From: Hermatobates lingyangjiaoensis
Lineage: Eukaryota; Arthropoda; Insecta; Hemiptera; Hermatobatidae
Direction: 5' to 3'
DNA length: 64,000 nucleotides
Assembly: GCA_026182355.1 (NCBI GenBank)
Contig: JAPFBL010000362.1
Span: 248,001 to 312,000 of the forward strand
Shown here: positions 58,597-64,000 of the stretch, piece by piece
Position numbering within the stretch: the stretch's first letter is position 1
How the letters are laid out: each line of letters starts with the position of its first letter
Program-made: the position numbers and the translations under genes
Notes under the pieces: generated by a model
Told to the model about the DNA's origin: nothing
Databases searched by the model: none
The model's input: the letters and a program-made list of their open reading frames with translations, nothing else

Positions 58597-58670
58597 TTGT
58601 TTTCCCATTCTTATTGTGGTTTAATCATTGATTGTTGTTTCACGTATTTATGTGAAATCTTTTATATATA

Positions 58671-58699
<29 letters not shown>

Positions 58700-58708
<9 letters not shown>

Positions 58709-59580
58709 GAGTTCGAGATTAACAAAGAGCAACACACAAAGTAGGGAAACACACTTACAGACTCAAATTTTCGGGTAATCCGTCTTCAGGAGAAAAGAGA
58801 ATGGGAGACCAAGCACGTTGTAGGCGCAACGGCAAGTAACCAACCCGGCAACCGCCAGTGCTGTCAACCGTACCCGGTCTTAAAGTATAAAATTAGGAGA
58901 AGATATAAACAGAAGCTCAGATAAGCAGTACTGGTTGGGTAAAACTATAAGTAGGTGAAAAATTATAAACAATATAAGATAAAAACAAACTATAAGAAAC
59001 AAAAATAATGATAGAGAAAAGAAGAAAAAATAAATAAATAAATAAAAATAAATACAATACAAAAAACTTGCATTGGTTGTTTTAGTAAATAAAAGATAGA
59101 GACTGAATAAAAGGGTAAGTATGGGAAACTTTTTTTTTTTTTTTGTACTTTTTTTCCAGTATTCTTTATTCTCTAGTACGTATTTCTTTTTTCCTCTTTC
59201 GTATATTTTGTGTACATCTATTTTGTCTTCTTCACTTACTACTAGTTTGTTTTATCCTATTTTATTTTTCTAAATTCTTATTCCTAACTAGTTTCCCATA
59301 CTTACCCTTTTATTCAGTCTCTATCTTTTATTTACTAAAACAACCAATGCAAGTTTTTTGTATTGTATTTATTTTTATTTATTTATTTATTTTTTCTTCT
59401 TTTCTCTATCATTATTTTTGTTTCTTATAGTTTGTTTTTATCTTATATTGTTTATAATTTTTCACCTACTTATAGTTTTACCCAACCAGTACTGCTTATC
59501 TGAGCTTCTGTTTATATCTTCTCCTAATTTTATACTTTAAGACCGGGTACGGTTGACAGCACTGGCGACTATTCTACGAT
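58700..59580. mobile_element. Long inverted PLE element, family E
   Basis: The left arm (58710-59130) and right arm (59130-59580) mirror each other; two 60-residue ORFs with the same protein (58880 minus, 59358 plus) result. The left antisense ribozyme at 58762-58792 is complete; the right arm stops at GACAGCACTGGCG before its ribozyme. Same unit as 38180-39625. Confidence 0.82.
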
Positions 59581-60004
59581 AGTCGCTCTTAATTTAAAAA
59601 GTTAATGGCTTCTCCCTTGATGATGTCTGTTGTGGGAATAATAAAGTGTCGGTATGTGCCAGTGAATTATGATTTTTAGCATGAACCTTTTTGTTTAGGT
59701 ACAATTTTTTTTGTAAATATATCTAAATTTGTAATGTTATATTATGTTTTTTTTTTAAATGTATAATTTAAATGTGTTGATGACACATTTGAACAGTAGA
59801 TCATGCGATAGTTTTGAGCAGAGGCAACACGCCCGGTACATGTTGTGCAAACACTCCTCCTACCTTTAGCGGCAAGTAAGTGTTTGAGCCGTTAATTAAA
59901 GCTGATTACTAGACGAGATTAATATGATGATTGATCTCCAATCATCTCCTTCAATAGTTATCTTTCATTATCAACTTGATCAACAATTTCCATTGGCAGA
60001 TAAT

Positions 60005-60265
60005 TAGTTAAGCTAGCCAATCAATTCAAATGTATTTAGTGTTTAACCGAGTATGGTAATGACTCTTGATTACTATGCTTTCAATGGAATTTATATTGTT
60101 TTCCATGATTAAATAAAGCAGAAATTTGTTTCTCAGATCTTATACCTGAATTCTTAGACAATTTGTTGATATTATAATACAGTAATTAATATCTTTATTA
60201 TTGTTTCTTTTCAATTTTTTAAATTTTAATATTTTTGGTTTTATTGTTTATCATTAAATATTAAT
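60005..60265 (+). repeat. Direct duplicate, copy 1
   Basis: TTAAGCTAGCCAATCAATT and then TTGTTTTCCATGATTAAATA to TTTATTGTTTATCATTAAAT recur at 61060-61245 with one or two changes. The second copy lacks about 65 bases between the two parts. Confidence 0.88.
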
Positions 60266-60374
60266 TTATATATATATAGTATACGAATGTTTTCCAATCT
60301 CGATCACATATATTTTACACTATTTTTCTTTCGCATCTAGGTTTGGTCTAGCTTCAATAATGCAACACCTTTAA

Positions 60375-60414
60375 GCTGACGTTTCGTCTACATTTGTAGA
60401 TATCTTCAGGGCTG
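60375..60414 (-). ncRNA. Hammerhead ribozyme, family H
   Basis: CTGAAGA, helix II TCTACAAATGTAGA, GAAA, ACGU, C17; helix I GC/GC with a C.A mismatch next to the core. Confidence 0.65.
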
Positions 60415-60829
60415 CATCAATACAGAATTTAGTTGCTATAACATTAAACAAAATTATATTACATTAATTAATTAATATACATAATTACTTTGGTATTTTT
60501 CTATTATATGGAACTAACTACATAACGGTTTGTGTTCAAATCAGCTAGTGTGCTGCCCTAGTGACAGTTTTTTAAACATTCTAATTAGACTTGATAACTC
60601 AAAACAACCCTAAAAACTCATTTAAACTATATCAAACAAGAAAGAAGGACCAGGAAACTACAACCATATTTACTAATCACTAAGTAATATACTATATATT
60701 TTACTTAGGTTTTCTGTATCCATTTTTTATTGCTACTAAGAATGCGTGCAATTCTGCACTCAAAGTGAGTTCTGTAGTGACTTTCTGTGTTCTTTCCTAT
60801 GTGTTTTAAGTTTATATATATATATATAT

Positions 60830-60935
60830 ACAAAACTAAAGTTTATCGGGACTCGGTCGGTTCTTCAGGTTCAAATTAAACTCTCATTGCCAACGTTTCG
60901 GTTTTTATTTAAAACCTTTTTCATAGGCAGAAGTA
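60830..60935 (-). repeat. Family C single arm
   Basis: The minus strand carries GGTTTTAAATAAAAACC, GAAACGTTGGC and AATGAGAGTTTAATTTGAA as in 13852-14170. The catalytic strand is again not CUGANGA (CTATGAAAAA). Confidence 0.65.
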
Positions 60936-61059
60936 TACATTTTGAAACAGAAAAACTAAGTATTACAGTACAAATTATTTTAGAAAGAAAAATAGTATGT
61001 GGATTTTAACAACAACACGTGTAGTCTGAATGAACACGTGACACTGTCACGAATGAGTG

Positions 61060-61239
61060 TTAAGCTAGCCAATCAATTGTTTTCCATGATTAAATAAAGC
61101 AGAAATTTGTTTCTCGGATCTTATACCTGAATTCTTAGACAATTTGTTGATATTATAATACAGTAATTAATATCTTTATTACCGTTTCTTTTCAATTTTT
61201 TAAATTTTAATATTTTTGGTTTTATTGTTTATCATTAAA

Positions 61240-61245
<6 letters not shown>
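61060..61245 (+). repeat. Direct duplicate, copy 2
   Basis: See 60005-60265. The pair brackets the 60.3-61.0 kb block with families H and C. Confidence 0.88.
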
Positions 61246-61299
<54 letters not shown>

Positions 61300-61300
61300 C
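61246..61300. repeat. TA microsatellite
   Basis: About 27 TA units. Confidence 0.9.
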
Positions 61301-61366
61301 TATATACATATATAGAAAATAGCAGAGGTTATTGAGGGTTGGTCTACACAGCAAACACTATACTTC

Positions 61367-61404
61367 CCAACGTTTTACTATATTTGTATAGCATCATCAG
61401 GGCT
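61367..61404 (-). ncRNA. Hammerhead-like segment, family I
   Basis: CTGATGA, helix II CTATACAAATATAG, AAAA in place of GAAA, ACGU, U17; helix I GCC/GGG. The G12 change should kill it. Confidence 0.5.
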
Positions 61405-61439
61405 GGAAAAAAAAACAAGATATACGTCAGTCAGATGTA

Positions 61440-62085
61440 TGGAACAGTAGTTAAAATGAAAATATTACAAAACTAATTTCTTCTTTTAAACATATATCGT
61501 TAAATAGCTTGCCTACTTTAAGCCTTGTATGTTTCTTACATTCCTTCTCATGTTTTCTGACATTATGCCTCCATCTTTCAAGTACCATATGAATCAAGTC
61601 ACTGAATGATTTGTTTTTATTTTCCTTATTTACATTGGGTCCGACGTTTCGGTCTACAATGACCAATACTACCATTCATAAAAAGGAATTCTTTTTACAA
61701 TTCTTAATACAATGCTTATTTACACTTAACATCACTTAATTCAATTCATTTAAACATCATAATAAAATACACTTTTAAAAATTTATGTTTAGGTTTATTA
61801 ATGAAGGTTGTAAATTTTAAAAGAGTATTTTATTATTATGTTTAAATGAATTGAATTAAGTGTAAATAAGCATTTTATTAAGAATTGTAAAATATTGTAA
61901 AAAGAATTCCTTGATAATGGTCAGTGTAGACCGAAACGTCGGACCCAATGTAAATAAGGAAAATAAAAACAAATCATTCAGTGACTTGATTCATATGGTA
62001 CTTAAAAGATGGAGGCATAATGTCAGAAAACATGAGAAGGAATGTTAAAAACATACAAGGCTTAAAGTAGGTAAGTTATTTAACG

Positions 62086-62090
<5 letters not shown>
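61440..62090. mobile_element. PLE fragments, inverted pair of 5' ends (family K)
   Basis: The minus strand at 61451-61675 encodes SFSDLIHMVLERWRHNVRKH and KHTRLKVGKLFNDICLKEEI, like the PLE N-terminal block. The plus strand at 61920-62085 mirrors it with a frame change. Each starts after GACCGAAACGTCGGACC, a hammerhead 3' half with a decayed catalytic strand. Centre at about 61800. Confidence 0.75.
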
Positions 62091-62123
<33 letters not shown>

Positions 62124-62345
62124 TAAATTTTGGTAGCAGTCCCTCCTGTAAACATACATTGTTAAAAATCTGACCATATTTTGCTGAAACTTGTTTCTTA
62201 CTAAGTTTTTCAAGTTTTCTAAATAGAGTTCTTGTCACTATATCCACAGTATACAATATTCTTCCGATAGTCGACATGTTACATGAGTCCATGTTTCTGC
62301 TGTCCTCAGCCATTATCAAGACATAAATGAGTTTTGAAATAATTT
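62080..62345 (-). pseudogene. PLE 5' ORF fragment (left arm)
   Basis: The minus strand encodes LYTVDIVTRTLFRKLEKLSK then KYGQIFNNVCLQEGLLPKF, an N-terminal PLE block that precedes the RT. Upstream (62300-62320) the minus strand reads CTGAGGA, CAGCA, GAAAC, a shrunken hammerhead-like core. It is truncated by TA repeats. Confidence 0.65.
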
Positions 62346-62493
62346 GTTCCTTTATATAAGAGAAGTAAAATTCGTTGAGAAGGTTGGGGATTAAAGTTGT
62401 TTGTCTAAATTCATTGGGTTGAGTGACCTGGTTAGGGGTTTGTTGCCTCTACCTGGAGAGGTCCCACTTGACCTGGGGTTGATTTAAATAGTT

Positions 62494-62795
62494 TTAATAT
62501 TTTCTCACTATTTTCAACTGGATGTTAATATATGGCTTCGTTTTCTGTATGAGTATGGCTTCTGTTATTTTGAGTCTATGCTGGTCCTGTTCTTTTTTTA
62601 TTATTCTGGTTCCTTCGACAAGCGCTTCTCTGGTTAGCTTTGTATGGTGGACTTGCTCTGTGTGTTTTTTGGGGGCTCCGGATATCAAGTGCATGGTCAG
62701 TCTTCTAGAGAGTGTAGTAGTAGTCATTCCAATGTATGAGCGTTTTTGGGTTTCACAGTCCCCATAGTTGCATTGGTACACATACACATACACAT
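62494..62795 (-). pseudogene. PLE GIY-YIG endonuclease domain, left arm
   Basis: The minus strand encodes CNYGDCETQKRSYIGMTTTT, then LSRRLTMHLISGAPKKHTEQ, then a Lys/Arg-rich end with EAILIQKTKPYIN. The Y-x-G core (SYIG for the YIG motif), the Arg of SRRL and the Glu of TEAILI match the GIY-YIG nuclease of Penelope-like elements, which nicks target DNA for insertion. The reverse transcriptase that should precede it is absent. Confidence 0.88.
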
Positions 62796-62799
62796 ACTC

Positions 62800-63099
62800 A
62801 TACACATAGTTGAGTACCAATGCAACTATGGGGACTGTGAAACCCAAAAACGCTCATACATTGGAATGACTACTACTACACTCTCTAGAAGACTGACCAT
62901 GCACTTGATATCCGGAGCCCCCAAAAAACACACAGAGCAAGTCCACCATACAAAGCTAACCAGAGAAGCGCTTGTCGAAGGAACCAGAATAATAAAAAAG
63001 AAACAGGACCAGCATAGACTCAAAATAACAGAAGCCATACTCATACAGAAAACGAAGCCATATTTAACATCCAGTTGGAAAATAGTGAGAAAATATTAA
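62800..63099 (+). pseudogene. PLE GIY-YIG endonuclease domain, right arm
   Basis: Mirror of the left arm with the same residues (YIGMTTTTLSRRL, KITEAILIQKTKPY). The arms join at an AC-rich spacer (CACATACACATACACATA) near 62795, where the RT domain should be, so both copies lost the RT and N-terminal parts. It is followed by the 3' untranslated part (TCAACCCCAGGTCAAGTGGG). Confidence 0.88.
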
Positions 63100-63475
63100 A
63101 ACTATTTAAATCAACCCCAGGTCAAGTGGGACCTCTCCAGGTAGAGGCAACAAACCCCTAACCAGGTCACTCAACCCAATGAATTTAGACAAACAACTTT
63201 AATCCCCAACCTTCTCAACGAATTTTACTTCTCTTATATAAAGGAACAAATTATTTCAAAACTCATTTATGTCTTGATAATGGCTGAGGACAGCAGAAAC
63301 ATGGACTCATGTAACATGTCGACTATCGGAAGAATATTGTATACTGTGGATATAGTGACAAGAACTCTATTTAGAAAACTTGAAAAATTAGTAAGAAACA
63401 AGTTTCAGCAAAATATGGTCAGATTTTTAACAATATATATTATTATATATATAATATATATATATATATTATATA
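63100..63475 (+). mobile_element. PLE 3' region joined to a 5' end (right arm)
   Basis: After the endonuclease stop, the 3' region runs to GGCTGAGGACAGCAGAAAC (63282-63300) and then into an N-terminal ORF start (IVTRTLFRKLEKLVRNKFQQ). An element end directly followed by the next element's start is the tandem, pseudo-LTR arrangement known for PLEs. It is cut off by TA repeats. Confidence 0.72.
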
Positions 63476-63479
63476 AATA

Positions 63480-64000
63480 ATGTTACAGTAGAGAACACAA
63501 GAAAAAGGACGAACACTCACGAATCTCGATTATTTCGGCGTCTTGCCGTTTAGGAGAGCAGAAAGAAAGAAAATAAAATAAAAGGAGAAAGAATGAAGGA
63601 ACGAGACGTAAATGCGTCACTGGCCGATTAAACTGGCGCGATACAATGACACGCAGTGCAGCCATCTTACCAACGTGAACCAGTGTAGGCTGTGAGTTAA
63701 AAAATTATAAAAGTGATATTTAAGTAAAAGGGAGGAGAAAAGTAAAAAGAGAAAGGAAAGGAAAAAAACATAAAACTAACTAAAATTAAACGAGAAAAAA
63801 TATATATATTATAAATAAATAAATAAATGAATAAATAAATTAAGATAAAAATAAAATAAAAAATCATCTGATTAATTTAGACCAGGGGAATTTCTTGCAC
63901 CCAATAACCAAATGAAGGCTTCCTCAGAAGCCCTTAGAGTGGTCTGGGTGTCATCATTTGAGAGTTTTCTTAATATTTTAACCCTGAAGCAATCGTTGAA
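63480..64000. other. Repeat-like sequence at the window end
   Basis: TTACAGTAGAGAACACAAGAAAAAGGAC with CGATTATTTCGGCGTCTTGCCG resembles 70-170 at the window start. The minus strand has GGCAAGACGCCGAAATAAT, a hammerhead-like helix II plus GAAA without a clear catalytic strand. The final CTGAAGCAATCGTTGAA resembles the centre of the 38180-39625 element. Confidence 0.5.

Larger units (their letters stand above)
57995..58665. mobile_element. Long PLE inverted pair, family A with 5' ORF fragment
   Basis: Arms of about 290 bases, nearly identical, centre at 58318. Beyond the ribozyme each arm adds AACACTAGATGCAGAAAACA, GTGGGAGGGAAGAGTGG and a segment related to 20588-20890 that encodes the Lys/Leu-rich PLE N-terminal peptide. 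Sense core 58554-58596 and antisense core 58035-58077 are both consensus. Confidence 0.88.

Overview
This is an AT-rich eukaryotic window carrying one recognisable protein-coding gene with long, repeat-filled introns. The best clue to the organism is a nuclear copy of mitochondrial DNA (28322-31510, minus strand) that reads cox1 - trnL(UUR) - cox2 - trnK - trnD - atp8 - atp6 and uses TGA for Trp and AGA for Ser (invertebrate mitochondrial code). A trnL(UUR) between cox1 and cox2 is the derived arrangement of Pancrustacea. If the insert came from the host's own mitochondrion, the organism is a crustacean or hexapod; I cannot go further.

Gene (605-36438, plus strand): the 3' two thirds of an adhesion G-protein-coupled receptor. 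I could join nine exons with compatible phases into one 642-residue frame: the end of the GAIN domain, a GPS-like motif, seven hydrophobic segments, and a cytoplasmic tail ending in Thr-Ser-Leu, which fits a class I PDZ ligand. The N-terminal exons lie before the window. The GPS keeps its Cys/Trp frame and the tethered-agonist Phe/Leu positions, but has Gly at both the His and Thr/Ser positions of the HL|T cleavage site. The Cys pair that normally links TM3 to ECL2 is missing.

Introns and the 3' intergenic half (36.5-64 kb) are dominated by fragments of Penelope-like elements (PLEs). They are recognised by GIY-YIG endonuclease ORFs (62494-63099), decayed PLE reverse-transcriptase N-terminal pieces, and about 40 short segments with a hammerhead ribozyme core: CUGANGA, helix II, GAAA, a very short self-complementary helix III (ACGCGU, ACGU, AGAUCU, AUAU, AAUU or ACCGGU), then a cleavage nucleotide that is not G. 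A one-strand palindromic helix III is the hallmark of small hammerheads that act as dimers, known from PLEs. At least eight sequence families are present, most as head-to-head inverted pairs that would fold into long hairpins in the pre-mRNA.

Other content: three hAT-type non-autonomous elements (one inserted in the cox1 pseudogene with an 8-bp target duplication), three tRNA-derived SINEs, a Tc1/mariner-type remnant, several minisatellites, an unclassified repeat family amplified locally at 48-57 kb, another dispersed repeat present three times, and TA or GA microsatellites. No second gene is securely visible between 37 and 64 kb; two short exon-like segments there are reported as candidates only.
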